A DNA stretch of 64,000 nt from Saccharospirillum sp. (lineage in GTDB: Bacteria; Pseudomonadota; Gammaproteobacteria; Pseudomonadales; Natronospirillaceae): assembly GCA_018402545.1 (NCBI GenBank), contig JAGYIL010000001.1:806001-870000 (forward strand), read 5' to 3'. Positions 31,716 through 41,768 of the stretch are shown here, one piece after another. Every line of letters begins with the position of its first letter. The stretch's first letter is position 1. A model generated the notes under the pieces. That model searched no databases, was not told the origin of the DNA, and was given only the letters and a program-made list of their open reading frames with translations. The position numbers were made by a program, and so were the translations under genes.

Positions 31716-33425
31716 TCAGGTTTGGCTCTGTTGCAGGGCCCGGTGATGCCGGTAGCGCCAGGCAGCGAGCGACAGCGCCAGTGCAAAGCCGATCAGCGGT
31801 AACACTTGTTGCACCAGCGCGTAAACCGCCATGCTGCGCCGGTTGCTGCCACTGGCCAGGCTGACGGCTTCGGTGGTAATGGTGGCAAAGCGTCCACTGC
31901 CGATAAACAGCGTCGGCAGGTACTGGGCGACCGATACCGCGAAGCCGGTGGCCAGGGTATAACCCAGTGGCCGCCACAATTGCCCCAGTTTAATACGCCA
32001 GAACGTCGCCAGCCGATGGCTGCTGAGGCTCAGGCCAACCCAGGTGTAGCGCTCGTCATAGGCGCGGTAGGGGCCACTCAGCGTCAGAAAGGTGTAGGGC
32101 AGCACGAACACCAGATGCGACCAGACCAGCACCCACCAGCGTCCGCCCAGCTCCAGCCAGGCCAGACTGACCTGAAAGCCGAACAGAAAGGCAATTTGCG
32201 GCACCAGCAGCGGCAAGTACACCACCCAGAGCAGGCGCTGCGCCGTAAAGCCCGGTTTCAATTGTTGCAATCGTACTTCGTTTTCCAGCGCACCGATCAC
32301 CAGTACCAGTGCGATGACCGCTGCACTCAGCCCGGTGCTGAGCGTGAGCCAGAGCGGGTCGAGCAGGCGCTCCGGAGCACTGACCCAGGTGCGGGCACTG
32401 AATGGGTCAGGCCAGAGGCCCGGGAAGCGCCACTGACCGGCAAAGGACCAGAGGATCAGGACAAGCAGCGAGCCCAGATAAAAAAAGGTGCCGGGTATCA
32501 GTACCAGAGACGCCCAAAGACGCAAACCCAGCCTTAAACGAGGGCGCTTGCCATTGCCCAGCAGATGCAAACAAAGCCAACGCAGGGGGCGTTCCAGATA
32601 ATACAGAATGGCCAGCGTCAGAACCGTGACCAATAACAGCGTTGTGGCGGCTGCCGCACCCGGTAACCGCAGCAGCAGGTCCGGGTCATTGAACAGACGG
32701 GTGGCCATCACGGCCAGAGTCGGTGGCGCTGTTGGGCCCGCAATGAGCGCTATATCCACAACCGACAGGCCAAAAGCGACCACAGCGTAGAACGGCAGCC
32801 GTAGCCGGCTATACAGCACGGGCCAGATCAGTGTCAGCCAGACCTTGCCCGGGCGATAGCCCAGGCTGGCACCGAGCCAGAGCGTTTTTTCCACTTTCAG
32901 GGCGGGCAGGGACGCCAGCGCCATGAACAACAGAAACGGAATTTCCTTTAGCGCCAGAACCAGCATCAGGCTGAGGCCATAGGGGTCTTTGAACGTCATC
33001 CAGTTGGGTGGGTACTCCGGCCAGCCGGTCATCACCGCGAGCCAGCGAACCAGCCAGCCACTGGGGGCGACCAGGAAACCGATGCCTATGGCAAAGGCGG
33101 CATGGGGAACCGACAGGATGGGCGCCAGCAGTTTCTCCAGCCGGCGAAAGCCCCGGGAAGGGTAAAAGGCCATCAGGATCAGCAGGGTAGCGCCCAGTGC
33201 CAGCAGGGATGAGCCAAGGCCGGTTAGCAGAGACAGGCGCAGGGCCGTTCCGGCGCCCGGGTAGTGCAGCAGCTCAACCCAGGGGGCTAACGAGAACGAA
33301 CGCTGTCCCAGTGCGGGAAACCAGCCGAAGGCAGGCAACCAGGTACCCGCCAGCCCGACCAGTACCGGCGTTAGGAACGCCAGCAGCAGCAGGCGCGGGA
33401 ACCAGGGGAGTAACCGGGTGATCAA
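31716..33425 (-). CDS. ynjC: ABC transporter permease YnjC (fused two-domain)
   Basis: A protein of about 569 residues with two permease halves, each with about six membrane helices, in the ThiP/YnjC style. The first half carries the EAA-like loop ASLGYRPGKVWLTLIWPVLY near residue 200. The start is uncertain: TTG 33425 overlaps the ynjB stop as TTGA and gives a hydrophobic N-terminus; a TTG at 33470 would overlap ynjB by 49 bp. It forms the membrane channel for the YnjB-bound solute. Confidence 0.82.
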   Translation of the reverse strand: MITRLLPWFPRLLLLAFLTPVLVGLAGTWLPAFGWFPALGQRSFSLAPWVELLHYPGAGTALRLSLLTGLGSSLLALGATLLILMAFYPSRGFRRLEKLLAPILSVPHAAFAIGIGFLVAPSGWLVRWLAVMTGWPEYPPNWMTFKDPYGLSLMLVLALKEIPFLLFMALASLPALKVEKTLWLGASLGYRPGKVWLTLIWPVLYSRLRLPFYAVVAFGLSVVDIALIAGPTAPPTLAVMATRLFNDPDLLLRLPGAAAATTLLLVTVLTLAILYYLERPLRWLCLHLLGNGKRPRLRLGLRLWASLVLIPGTFFYLGSLLVLILWSFAGQWRFPGLWPDPFSARTWVSAPERLLDPLWLTLSTGLSAAVIALVLVIGALENEVRLQQLKPGFTAQRLLWVVYLPLLVPQIAFLFGFQVSLAWLELGGRWWVLVWSHLVFVLPYTFLTLSGPYRAYDERYTWVGLSLSSHRLATFWRIKLGQLWRPLGYTLATGFAVSVAQYLPTLFIGSGRFATITTEAVSLASGSNRRSMAVYALVQQVLPLIGFALALSLAAWRYRHHRALQQSQT

Positions 33426-34624
33426 CGTGCGTAACGTTGCTGCCAGGCGCGCTCCAGGGCCGGAACCCAACTGGCGTCCGGTTCGCGCAGCACGGCGCCG
33501 AGCTCATCAACCGAGAGTGTGGCCACGCCTTCGGGCAGTTGTTCGAACAAGGCCCGCTCGGAGTCCGACAGCTTGTCGAGCGACAGTACTGTGGGGTCAC
33601 CCCAAACCGTGGTATTTGCCTTGTGCGCCTGGGCCTCGGGTGACATCAGGAAATTGGCAACCACCTGCGCTGCTGCTGTGTTATCGCTGTTATAGGGGAT
33701 GCCGACAAAATGCGTGTTGCCGATGGAGCCAGCGTCGTGAACGTAGGTACGGATCGTGTCGGGCAGCTCACCGTTGGCGATGGCATTGCTGGCATCGTTC
33801 GGGTTGAACGACAGCGACAGGACAATTTCACCATCGTTCAGTAACTGCGTCATCTCCGGGGCGCCAGAGGTAAAGGTCTCACCGTTGCGCCACATCAGCG
33901 GGTGCAGCAGATCCAGATAGGCCCAGAGTGGTTCAGTGACGGTGTCGAAGTCGGCATCATCAACCGGGCTGTACAGGGGCTCACGATCGGCGGCCAGTTC
34001 GAGCAAGGCCTGTTTGAGAAACGTAGTGCCGTGAAACGCCGGAGGCGCCGGGTAGGTTACCCGGCCCGGGTTGTCGCGGGCAAAGTCGAGCAGATCAAGC
34101 ATGGAGCGGGGTGTCTCATCGACACGCTTCATGTCAGCCATAAACACCAGTTGGGCCATGCCCCAGGGGGCTTCGAGGTTATCCACCGGTGTCGTGAAGT
34201 CGTAGAGAGTGGTTGGTTTGTTTTCGGTATCGACCAGGTCGTAATGTGGCAAATTCTGGGTGAAAGGACCAAACAACAGGTCGTTTTCTTTCATTGACGC
34301 AAAGTTCTCGCCGTTGATCCAAACCAGGTCAGCGGCGCCACCGGTGTCGCGACCGGCGGTTTTCTCCGACAAAATCTGGCTGATTGTGGTGCCGATTTCG
34401 GCCACCTTTACGTGTTCCAGTGTTACTTCGAACTCGTCTTCAACCCGCTCGGCAGCCCAGCGCAAATAGTCATTGATGACTTCGCTGCCGCCCCAGGCGT
34501 GAAAGTAGACCGTCTGGCCCCGGGCTTGCTCAAGCGTCTCGGTCCAACTGGTATCTGCCAGGGCAGTGCCCGTGGCCAGTGTTGCCGTCAGGGTCGCAGC
34601 AAGCGCCCAGCGATGTCGAATCAT
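33422..34624 (-). CDS. ynjB: ABC transporter substrate-binding protein YnjB
   Basis: A 400-residue periplasmic binding protein. Residues 1-23 are a signal peptide (MIRHRWALAATLTATLATGT, then ALAD). The mature part matches the YnjB group of class-2 binding proteins, with QTVYFHAWGGSEVINDYLRW near residue 37. YnjBCD has been suggested to carry thiamine or a related compound, but I find no TPP riboswitch upstream. ATG 34624 follows AAGGA. Confidence 0.85.
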   Translation of the reverse strand: MIRHRWALAATLTATLATGTALADTSWTETLEQARGQTVYFHAWGGSEVINDYLRWAAERVEDEFEVTLEHVKVAEIGTTISQILSEKTAGRDTGGAADLVWINGENFASMKENDLLFGPFTQNLPHYDLVDTENKPTTLYDFTTPVDNLEAPWGMAQLVFMADMKRVDETPRSMLDLLDFARDNPGRVTYPAPPAFHGTTFLKQALLELAADREPLYSPVDDADFDTVTEPLWAYLDLLHPLMWRNGETFTSGAPEMTQLLNDGEIVLSLSFNPNDASNAIANGELPDTIRTYVHDAGSIGNTHFVGIPYNSDNTAAAQVVANFLMSPEAQAHKANTTVWGDPTVLSLDKLSDSERALFEQLPEGVATLSVDELGAVLREPDASWVPALERAWQQRYAR

Positions 34625-34803
34625 GCGGTATCCTTTTTAAACGGATTGATGGAATAGGTAGTCTATGCTGTCGGTCGGAGAGTCCGGCTTCGGTGTATGG
34701 TGCTCCGGGGCGGGTCTCCAACGTATCCCTGCCGGGATCATGGTACCTCAAATAAGAGTCGTACGACGGTCGCGTTTCTTACACCCGTCGGGCACAACCT
34801 GTA

Positions 34804-34843
34804 CGCCCTGGTCTGTCGCCTTACCCCTTACGCAACCAGGGCG
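34804..34843. promoter_or_regulatory. Hairpin in the ynjB-glnE intergenic region
   Basis: CGCCCTGG (34804-34811) pairs with CCAGGGCG (34836-34843). The divergent 297-bp gap 34625-34921 must contain promoters for both directions; beyond this hairpin I see no strong consensus. Confidence 0.35.
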
Positions 34844-34921
34844 TCAATCGGATGCAGTTTCCATGTGCTCCGGGTTTTGGCAGTATCCGGTAGCCATCAC
34901 CTTCAAAAAGAGAGATCTGCT

Positions 34922-37762
34922 GTGACGCCACCTTCCACGCTAGACGCGCCCTTTCAGGACAGGCTTGAACAGGCCAGAGCAGCCGGGCTCGAGGCCGATA
35001 TTGCCCGGCAGCTGGCCAGGACGGCGGTGTGCAGTCCCTGGTTTGATGAGCTGCTGAACGTCTGCGGCGTTGCCGATGTCGCGCGATGGGTCACAGATCC
35101 GCAGCCTCCCGACGCTGATCTGGATGCGCTCAGCGCACACTGGCCACTGGATGACCTGGACCCGGCCAAGGCCGACTTGCGTAACTGGCGCAACCGGCAA
35201 ATGGCCCGTTTGATGGTGCAGGATGCCAATGGCCTGTCGACAGCACGGAAAACTGCCCGGGCGGTGTCCGATCTGGCCGATATCGCCATTCGGTGTGCGG
35301 TGACCTACGCCGAGGCTCACTGGACTGAGCAGTGGGGTGCACCGGGTCCGTCCCAGTTCGGCGAACCGCATCAAAGTCTGGTTGTATTGGCGATGGGTAA
35401 GCATGGTGCGCGGGAGCTGAATTTGTCGTCGGATATTGATCTGATCTTCGCCTTTCCCAGCCAGGGAGAGGTGAGCAACGGGCGCAGCCACGAGGAGTTT
35501 TTTACCCGGGTCGGGCGTACGGTTATCCAGTTGCTGGATACCCGCACCCCAGAGGGATTTGTGTTTCGGGTTGACATGAGGTTGCGACCCTGGGGCCAGA
35601 GCGGTGCCCTGGTCAGTAATTTCGCCGCCATGCACCATTACTACACCCATCAGGGCCGGGAGTGGGAACGGTTTGCCATGGTCAAGGCGCGCCCGGTCAC
35701 CGGTGTGCCGGCGGCACAGGCCGAGTTGGAGCGGGACCTGAAGTCCTTTGTCTATCGCCGGTACGTTGACTTTCACGCGCTTGGCGCGCTCCGACGGCTG
35801 AAATCAATGATTCAGAAAGAGGTGCGCCGACAGCAGCTGGAAGACAACATCAAGCTAGGGCAGGGAGGGATCCGGGAGGTTGAATTCATCGCCCAGGCGT
35901 TTCAGCTGATTCGTGGCGGGCAGGACATTGCCTTGCAAGAGCGCGGTACCTGGCCGGTGTTGTCGATGCTGGCGGACGAGGGCTATCTGCCGGCCGACGT
36001 TAGCCGGGAGCTAACGGACGCCTACGGGTTTCTGCGCGATCTCGAGCACCGCATACAGGCCTTGCGCGATGAACAGACGCAGCGCTTGCCGGGGGATGAG
36101 ACCGACCGGGCGCGTCTGGCCTGGTCGATGGGGTTTGATTCGGTCGAGGCCTTGCTGGCGCAATTGGCGCATTACCGTGAGCGGGTACATCACCATTTCC
36201 AGCAGGTGGTGGCCGAGGATGCCGAATCTGCCCGGGCACTGAATCCGAATATGGTGGCCCTGTGGCGTGACGGGCGGGTTGAGTCGGCCGATGTCGACAG
36301 CCGAGACGCGGAGGCGGTACTGGCCTTTCGCAACGAAGCTGCGGTGAAGCGTTTGCAGGGGCAGGCCCGCGACAATCTGGATCAGGTGATGCCCATGCTG
36401 CTGACTGAGTTGGCTGGCATTGGCAGCCTGGGCAGCGGGTTCGAGGCCTTGCGTCCGATTCTGGAGGCTATTCTGCGCCGGTCGGTATATTTCGTGCTGC
36501 TGGCGGAAAATCCGGATGCCCTGCGGCAGTTGTGTCGATTGGCGCCAGCGTCTCCGTGGATCGCCAATCTCTTCGCCCAGAAACCCTATCTGCTCGATGA
36601 ACTGTCTGACCCCGACAGCCTGTACCGCCTGCCACAACGTGGCGAACTGACCGACGACCTGCACCAGACACTGCTGCGGGTGCCTGCGGACGATCTGGAA
36701 CAACAAATGGAAGTGCTGCGCCATTTTCGTCATGGCCGGGTACTGCGCGCGGCGGCCTGTGAAGTCGCTGCCATGCTGCCATTGATGAAAATTTCGGACT
36801 ACCTGGCTTGGGTTGGCGAGGTTGTAGTTGAGCAGGCACTGGCGCTCGCCTGGCAACAAATGGTCGACAAACACGGTCGGCCCAGCCGTGACAACGGCGA
36901 CTGGTGTGAGCTCGATTTTGGCGTTGTCGCCTATGGCAAGATGGGTGGGCTGGAGCTCTCCTACGAATCGGATCTCGATCTGGTGTTTCTGCATCAGGCC
37001 TCGGCTCAGGGCGAAACCGAGGGCCCGAAAGTGATCGACAATGTGGTCTTCATGGCTCGGCTGGGGCAGCGGCTGATCCATTTGCTCAGCACCGCGACGC
37101 CGAGCGGAACCCTCTATGAAGTGGATACCCGGCTGCGACCCTCTGGCAATTCCGGCCTGCTGGTGACCAGCCTGACTGCATTCGAGAAGTATCAGAACAG
37201 CAAGGCCTGGACCTGGGAGCACCAGGCACTGGTCAGGGCCCGGTTTATTGCGGGCGACCCGGAATTGCAAACGGCGTTTAACGCCGTCCGACAGGATATT
37301 CTGCAACGGCCCCGAGACCGCGCGACACTTCGCGAAGATGTGATTCAAATGCGCCGGAAAATGGTGGGGCACCTGTCCAGCCAGGCGCAGAAGGGCAAGG
37401 CGGATGAGGTGTTTCACATCAAGCAGGACCCGGGCGGCATTGTTGATCTGGAGTTTCTGGTGCAGTACCTGGTGCTGGCCTACGCCGACGACCACCCCGA
37501 AGTCGCCCGCTGGTCCGACAATGTGCGCTGCATCAAAGCCCTGCGCGAGGCGGGCGTACTGACCGGTGAACAGGCCGACCAGTGGCTCGATGCCTACCTG
37601 ACGCTGCGCGAGCACACCCATCATGCGGTGTTGTCAGGAACCTCCACCACGGTACCGGTGGCGCAGATGACCCCCGAGCTGGCGCGGGTGCGCGAGCTGA
37701 TTCGGGCACAGTGGCAGCACTGGCTTGGCGCCGAGTCGCCAGCCGAGCAGCCACCGCAGTGA
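34922..37762 (+). CDS. glnE: Bifunctional glutamine synthetase adenylyltransferase/adenylyl-removing enzyme
   Basis: A 946-residue enzyme, the same length as in E. coli, that adds AMP to and removes it from glutamine synthetase in response to PII and glutamine. The N-terminal deadenylylase half has ARELNLSSDIDLIFAFPSQG near residue 160. The C-terminal adenylylase half has GGLELSYESDLDLVFLHQ near 675. Each includes the D-x-D metal site of nucleotidyltransferases. The start is GTG 34922, preceded by AGAGAG; the longer open frame to 34697 crosses the intergenic region. ilvE follows, as in pseudomonads. Confidence 0.96.
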   Translation: MTPPSTLDAPFQDRLEQARAAGLEADIARQLARTAVCSPWFDELLNVCGVADVARWVTDPQPPDADLDALSAHWPLDDLDPAKADLRNWRNRQMARLMVQDANGLSTARKTARAVSDLADIAIRCAVTYAEAHWTEQWGAPGPSQFGEPHQSLVVLAMGKHGARELNLSSDIDLIFAFPSQGEVSNGRSHEEFFTRVGRTVIQLLDTRTPEGFVFRVDMRLRPWGQSGALVSNFAAMHHYYTHQGREWERFAMVKARPVTGVPAAQAELERDLKSFVYRRYVDFHALGALRRLKSMIQKEVRRQQLEDNIKLGQGGIREVEFIAQAFQLIRGGQDIALQERGTWPVLSMLADEGYLPADVSRELTDAYGFLRDLEHRIQALRDEQTQRLPGDETDRARLAWSMGFDSVEALLAQLAHYRERVHHHFQQVVAEDAESARALNPNMVALWRDGRVESADVDSRDAEAVLAFRNEAAVKRLQGQARDNLDQVMPMLLTELAGIGSLGSGFEALRPILEAILRRSVYFVLLAENPDALRQLCRLAPASPWIANLFAQKPYLLDELSDPDSLYRLPQRGELTDDLHQTLLRVPADDLEQQMEVLRHFRHGRVLRAAACEVAAMLPLMKISDYLAWVGEVVVEQALALAWQQMVDKHGRPSRDNGDWCELDFGVVAYGKMGGLELSYESDLDLVFLHQASAQGETEGPKVIDNVVFMARLGQRLIHLLSTATPSGTLYEVDTRLRPSGNSGLLVTSLTAFEKYQNSKAWTWEHQALVRARFIAGDPELQTAFNAVRQDILQRPRDRATLREDVIQMRRKMVGHLSSQAQKGKADEVFHIKQDPGGIVDLEFLVQYLVLAYADDHPEVARWSDNVRCIKALREAGVLTGEQADQWLDAYLTLREHTHHAVLSGTSTTVPVAQMTPELARVRELIRAQWQHWLGAESPAEQPPQ

Positions 37763-37938
37763 CCGGGTGTTGGCCGGGGTGTCAGGTGAGGAATACAGTG
37801 TTGATATCAATGCATGGTGTTCCGGGCCTTTGGCGCTAGAGTCCGGCTCTTAAATTGGCATACAATGAGGCATCGTCGCCCAAGGGCCGACGCCTCGACC
37901 ACGGGCTTGAATCTGGCCCACAGCATTGGGAATTTGTA

Positions 37939-38937
37939 ATGGCCGCATTTGGTACCGTATTCATGCCGCAGATGGCATTGGCTCAGTATGACAATGGCGC
38001 TTGGAGCCAGACCGAGATCGTTTCCTCCAATTCACTGACGCTGCATCCGGGCGCGCACGTACTGCACTATTCCAGTACCTGTTTCGAGGGCCTCAAGGCG
38101 TTCCGCCATGCCGACGGTTCGGTCAATATTTTCAGAATGGATGCCAACATTGAGCGCATGGCGCAAAGCAGTCAGTTGCTGAACTTGCCAGCCATCGACA
38201 AAGCTCAGCTGAAACAGATGATCATCGATATCGTCGCTCGCTTCAAAGAGGATGTGCCCGAAACGCCGGGGTCAATGTACATTCGCCCAACGCACATAGG
38301 CACAGAAGCGGCGATAGGCAAGGCCGCAGCTCCTACCGAGAGTTCAATGCTCTATGTCTTGCTGTCGCCAGTCGGTGATTATTTTGCCGGCGGTGGCAAG
38401 GCACTGTCGCTCTTGCTCGAGGAAGATGGCATGCGCTGTGCGCCGCACATGGGCATGGTAAAAAGCGGCGGCAACTACGCCAGTGCGCTGGGCCCTATTT
38501 TGGCGGCCAAATCCCGTCACGATGCTGATCAGGTATTGTTTTGCCCGAATGGCGATGTTCAGGAAACCGGTGCTGCCAACTTCATTCTGATCGATGGCAA
38601 CGAAATCATCACCAAGAGCCTCGACCGTTCCTTCCTGCACGGCATTACCCGCGATTCGATCCTGACTCTGGCCCGGGACCGCGGCATGACGGTCAGCGAA
38701 CGCAGCCTGAGTGTGGACGAACTGCTCGAACGAGCGGCCAAGCCGGGCACAGAGGCAGCGTTGTCGGGAACCGCCGCGGTATTGACGCCCGTAGGCACCC
38801 TGATTCGCGGCGAACAGCGCTTTTCCGTCGGGTCTGGTGAGGCCGGTGAAACAACCCTTGCCCTGCGCAAAGCACTGAATCAGGTTCAATGGGGCGAGTC
38901 CGAGGATCCGCACGGCTGGCTAACGCCGGTCAAGTAA
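37939..38937 (+). CDS. ilvE: Branched-chain-amino-acid aminotransferase
   Basis: A 332-residue fold-type IV PLP enzyme for the last step of Leu, Ile and Val synthesis. The PLP lysine is in MGMVKSGGNYASALGP near residue 175, and the phosphate-binding region FCPNGDVQETGAANFILIDG follows near 205. The substrate strand YSSTCFEGLKAFR is near 47. ATG 37939 gives the family start MAAFGTVFMPQ. The protein belongs to the longer class of IlvE (about 330 residues) rather than the 309-residue E. coli form. Confidence 0.92.
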   Translation: MAAFGTVFMPQMALAQYDNGAWSQTEIVSSNSLTLHPGAHVLHYSSTCFEGLKAFRHADGSVNIFRMDANIERMAQSSQLLNLPAIDKAQLKQMIIDIVARFKEDVPETPGSMYIRPTHIGTEAAIGKAAAPTESSMLYVLLSPVGDYFAGGGKALSLLLEEDGMRCAPHMGMVKSGGNYASALGPILAAKSRHDADQVLFCPNGDVQETGAANFILIDGNEIITKSLDRSFLHGITRDSILTLARDRGMTVSERSLSVDELLERAAKPGTEAALSGTAAVLTPVGTLIRGEQRFSVGSGEAGETTLALRKALNQVQWGESEDPHGWLTPVK

Positions 38938-39069
38938 CGGGGTCTGTTCCGGGAGATGAGTCATCGCCCCGGATCGACCAGGCACTTACCAAAGTTTTAC
39001 AACAGAACAGTTCAGGGTTACACAACAGGGCGGGGGCTTGGAAGCCACGCCCGGCAACGCTGACCGGTG

Positions 39070-39381
39070 TCAGTTGCCGAGTCGGGTCAGGTTGGACAGT
39101 TTGGGGTTGGGTTTTTTTGCCTTGCGCAGTAGCAGTGCGACCCGGCCGATGGACTGGATCAGGGTGGCGCCGGTTTGCTCGCAGGCAGACTGGATCAGGG
39201 CGTTTTTCTGATCGCGATCGGCGACATTGACTTTAATCTTGATCAGTTCGTGGTCGTTCAATGCGCGGTCGATCTCGGCCAGCACGGTTTCCGCCAGACC
39301 TTTCTCGGCGATGGTTACCAGCGGGTTCAGATCGTGACCTATGGTACGGTAGCGTTTTCGTTGTTCCTGACTCAAACTCAT
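39070..39381 (-). CDS. yhbY: Ribosome assembly RNA-binding protein YhbY (CRM domain)
   Basis: A 103-residue CRM-domain protein that associates with pre-50S particles. The GLAETVLAEIDRALNDHELI block and QSIGRVALLLRKAKK near the C-terminus are typical. In E. coli yhbY is divergent from rlmE (ftsJ), which precedes ftsH; here rlmE is absent and ftsH is directly divergent. Confidence 0.92.
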   Translation of the reverse strand: MSLSQEQRKRYRTIGHDLNPLVTIAEKGLAETVLAEIDRALNDHELIKIKVNVADRDQKNALIQSACEQTGATLIQSIGRVALLLRKAKKPNPKLSNLTRLGN

Positions 39382-39509
39382 GGGTGTCTCTCAGACTCTG
39401 TTGCTTGCAAAAAACGGCATTGTACTTTAGAACACCCTGCCAAACACAGTCCAACCGGGCAGGAAGCCGGGCAAGGCTGCAGATCAATCGGGATGATAGC
39501 CCGGTTGTT

Positions 39510-39535
39510 CTTGCATTTTAGTTACTGCACCCCAT
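39510..39535 (+). promoter_or_regulatory. Sigma-32 (RpoH) type promoter upstream of ftsH
   Basis: CTTGCAT (39510-39516), a 13-bp spacer, then CCCCAT (39530-39535) followed by TAT. This matches the heat-shock promoter pattern CTTGAAA-N(13-14)-CCCCATNT. ftsH is a known RpoH target in E. coli. The start codon is about 215 bp downstream. The rest of the 39382-39755 gap holds no gene. Confidence 0.65.
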
Positions 39536-39755
39536 TATTTCGGTGTGCGAAAAGCCTGTGCCAGTTGGCATCAAAGGCTTGAGGGCAGGCCTTCTACCGG
39601 ATAACCGGACAGGTCTGCTGACCGAATTTACGCGTAGATACCGGGCTGATATCACACCATCACGCCGGTGTTGCGCACCCGTCTCCGGCTACCCGAGGGT
39701 TGGCCGGGACGGAGACAAACGACCTACGCAGCCTGGCTGCCAACGAGGGTAAAAG

Positions 39756-41687
39756 TTGAACGATATGGCTAAAAATCTGGTTCTATGGCTGATTATCGCG
39801 GCAGTTCTGCTGGCCGTTTTTAACAATTTTGATACGACGGCCACCTCTGAAGAAATGAGCTACTCCCGCTTTGTGCAGCAGGTAGAGCAGGATCAGGTGC
39901 GGTCTGTGGTCTATCAGGGGCTGACCATTAACGGTGTTCGTCGCGACGGCTCGACGTTCGAGACCGTGCGGCCGCCTTATGTCGACGATTCCGAGCTGAT
40001 CGACAACATGATCGAGCACAATGTTGAAGTGGAATCAAAGCAGCCTGAGCAACAAAGCATCTGGTCCCAGTTGCTGGTAGCTGCCTTCCCGATTCTGATC
40101 ATACTGGCCGTGTTCATGTTCTTCATGCGCCAGATGCAGGGCGGTGCTGGTGGCGGCAAGGGCCCGATGAGTTTTGGCAAGAGCAAAGCCAAGATGCTCA
40201 GCGAAGACCAGATCAAAACCACCTTCGCAGACGTGGCCGGTGTTGAAGAAGCCAAAGAGGACGTCCAGGAACTGGTCGAATTCCTGCGCGACCCGGGCAA
40301 GTATCAGCGTCTGGGTGGCCGCATCCCCCGTGGTGTCTTGATGGTCGGTTCGCCCGGTACTGGTAAGACCCTGCTGGCCAAAGCCATTGCCGGTGAAGCC
40401 AAGGTGCCGTTCTTCTCGATTTCCGGCTCCGACTTTGTCGAAATGTTTGTCGGTGTAGGTGCATCGCGCGTACGTGACATGTTCGATCAGGCCAAGAAGC
40501 AGGCGCCATGCATCATCTTTATTGACGAAATCGATGCCGTAGGCCGTTCACGTGGCGTTGGCATCGGTGGTGGAAATGATGAGCGCGAGCAAACGCTGAA
40601 CCAGTTGCTGGTTGAGATGGACGGGTTTGAAGTGAACGATGGCATCATCGTCATCGCGGCCACCAACCGGCCCGATGTGCTTGACCCGGCGTTGTTGCGC
40701 CCTGGTCGATTCGACCGTCAGGTAGTCGTGGCATTGCCCGATGTACGTGGCCGTGAACAGATTCTGAAAGTCCACATGCGCAAGATTCCGGTCGGCGACG
40801 ACGTTGATGCGTCGGTGATTGCCCGCGGTACACCGGGTTTCTCGGGTGCCGATCTGGCCAACCTTGCCAACGAAGCGGCGCTCTTTGCGGCACGTCTCAG
40901 CAAGCGTACCGTGTCGATGGAAGAGTTCGACCGGGCGAAAGACAAGATCATGATGGGTGCCGAGCGTAAATCCATGGTCATGTCCGAGAAAGAAAAGATC
41001 AATACGGCCTATCACGAGTCTGGTCACGCCATTATTGGCCGGCTGGTACCCGAGCACGACCCGGTCTATAAGGTCAGCATTATTCCTCGTGGCCGTGCCC
41101 TGGGTGTGACCATGTACCTGCCCGAGGAAGACCGGTACTCAATCAGCAAACGTCAGCTGGAAAGCCAGATATGCTCGCTGTATGGGGGTCGTATTGCCGA
41201 AGAAATGACCAACGGCAAGGAAGGGGTGACCACTGGGGCCTCCAATGACATTGAACGGGCGACGCAACTGGCTCGCAACATGGTCACCAAGTGGGGTCTG
41301 AGTGATCTTGGTGCCCAGCAGTTTGAAGAAGAACAGCAGGGGTATCTGGGCAGCCAGTCGTCCATGGCTCAGTTGTCTTCTGAGACTGCCCGCGCGGTTG
41401 ATGCCGAGATCAAAAAGATTCTCGACCGGTGTTACAAAACCGCCAGCGAATTGCTTGAAGCCAATCGCGACAAGCTGGAAATGATGAAAGACGCGCTGAT
41501 GCATTACGAGACCATCGATGCCGAGCAAATCAACGACATCATGAACGGCAACAAGCCAAGAGCGCCCAAAGGCTGGGACGACCGGGATTCAGGCGGTGGC
41601 AAGGCACAATCAGGCGAGCCTGCAGATACCACGGCTGAAACCGCTCAGGACCAGGCTGACCTGGACCGGGACGGCCAGACCGAATAA
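39756..41687 (+). CDS. ftsH: ATP-dependent zinc metalloprotease FtsH
   Basis: A 643-residue membrane AAA+ protease that degrades RpoH, LpxC and unassembled membrane proteins in E. coli. Two N-terminal membrane helices (about 5-22 and 104-124) flank a periplasmic domain. Walker A is GSPGTGKT near 198, Walker [12 protein letters not shown] near 252, and the zinc site [10 protein letters not shown] (HExxH) near 420. The start is TTG 39756, placed 6 bp after GAGGG; the ATG three codons later is too far from it. The C-terminal tail is acidic and glutamine/aspartate-rich. Confidence 0.97.
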   Translation: MNDMAKNLVLWLIIAAVLLAVFNNFDTTATSEEMSYSRFVQQVEQDQVRSVVYQGLTINGVRRDGSTFETVRPPYVDDSELIDNMIEHNVEVESKQPEQQSIWSQLLVAAFPILIILAVFMFFMRQMQGGAGGGKGPMSFGKSKAKMLSEDQIKTTFADVAGVEEAKEDVQELVEFLRDPGKYQRLGGRIPRGVLMVGSPGTGKTLLAKAIAGEAKVPFFSISGSDFVEMFVGVGASRVRDMFDQAKKQAPCIIFIDEIDAVGRSRGVGIGGGNDEREQTLNQLLVEMDGFEVNDGIIVIAATNRPDVLDPALLRPGRFDRQVVVALPDVRGREQILKVHMRKIPVGDDVDASVIARGTPGFSGADLANLANEAALFAARLSKRTVSMEEFDRAKDKIMMGAERKSMVMSEKEKINTAYHESGHAIIGRLVPEHDPVYKVSIIPRGRALGVTMYLPEEDRYSISKRQLESQICSLYGGRIAEEMTNGKEGVTTGASNDIERATQLARNMVTKWGLSDLGAQQFEEEQQGYLGSQSSMAQLSSETARAVDAEIKKILDRCYKTASELLEANRDKLEMMKDALMHYETIDAEQINDIMNGNKPRAPKGWDDRDSGGGKAQSGEPADTTAETAQDQADLDRDGQTE

Positions 41688-41711
41688 GCCTCTGGCTCGG
41701 CAAGAATTCTG

Positions 41712-41738
41712 AAACGGCGCTCCGGCGCCGTTTTTTTA
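41712..41738 (+). terminator. Intrinsic terminator after ftsH
   Basis: AACGGCGC (41713-41720) pairs with GCGCCGTT (41725-41732), followed by seven Ts. folP starts about 30 bp later, so some readthrough or a further promoter would be needed to express it. Confidence 0.85.
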
Positions 41739-41768
41739 TGTAAGCAATTGTTTAAAGGAGGCTCCTCC

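Noticed and set aside
34625-34760. TPP riboswitch upstream of ynjB
   Set aside because: YnjBCD has been linked to thiamine, so I looked for CTGAGA and the ACCTGATCTGGATAATGCC-type core on the minus strand; neither is present.
34697-34921. N-terminal extension of glnE
   Set aside because: The frame is open but has no ribosome-binding site or conserved residues; GTG 34922 follows AGAGAG and gives the standard 946-residue length.
36011-37624. 537-codon open frame antisense to glnE
   Set aside because: Shadow of glnE; no recognisable domain and no start signals.
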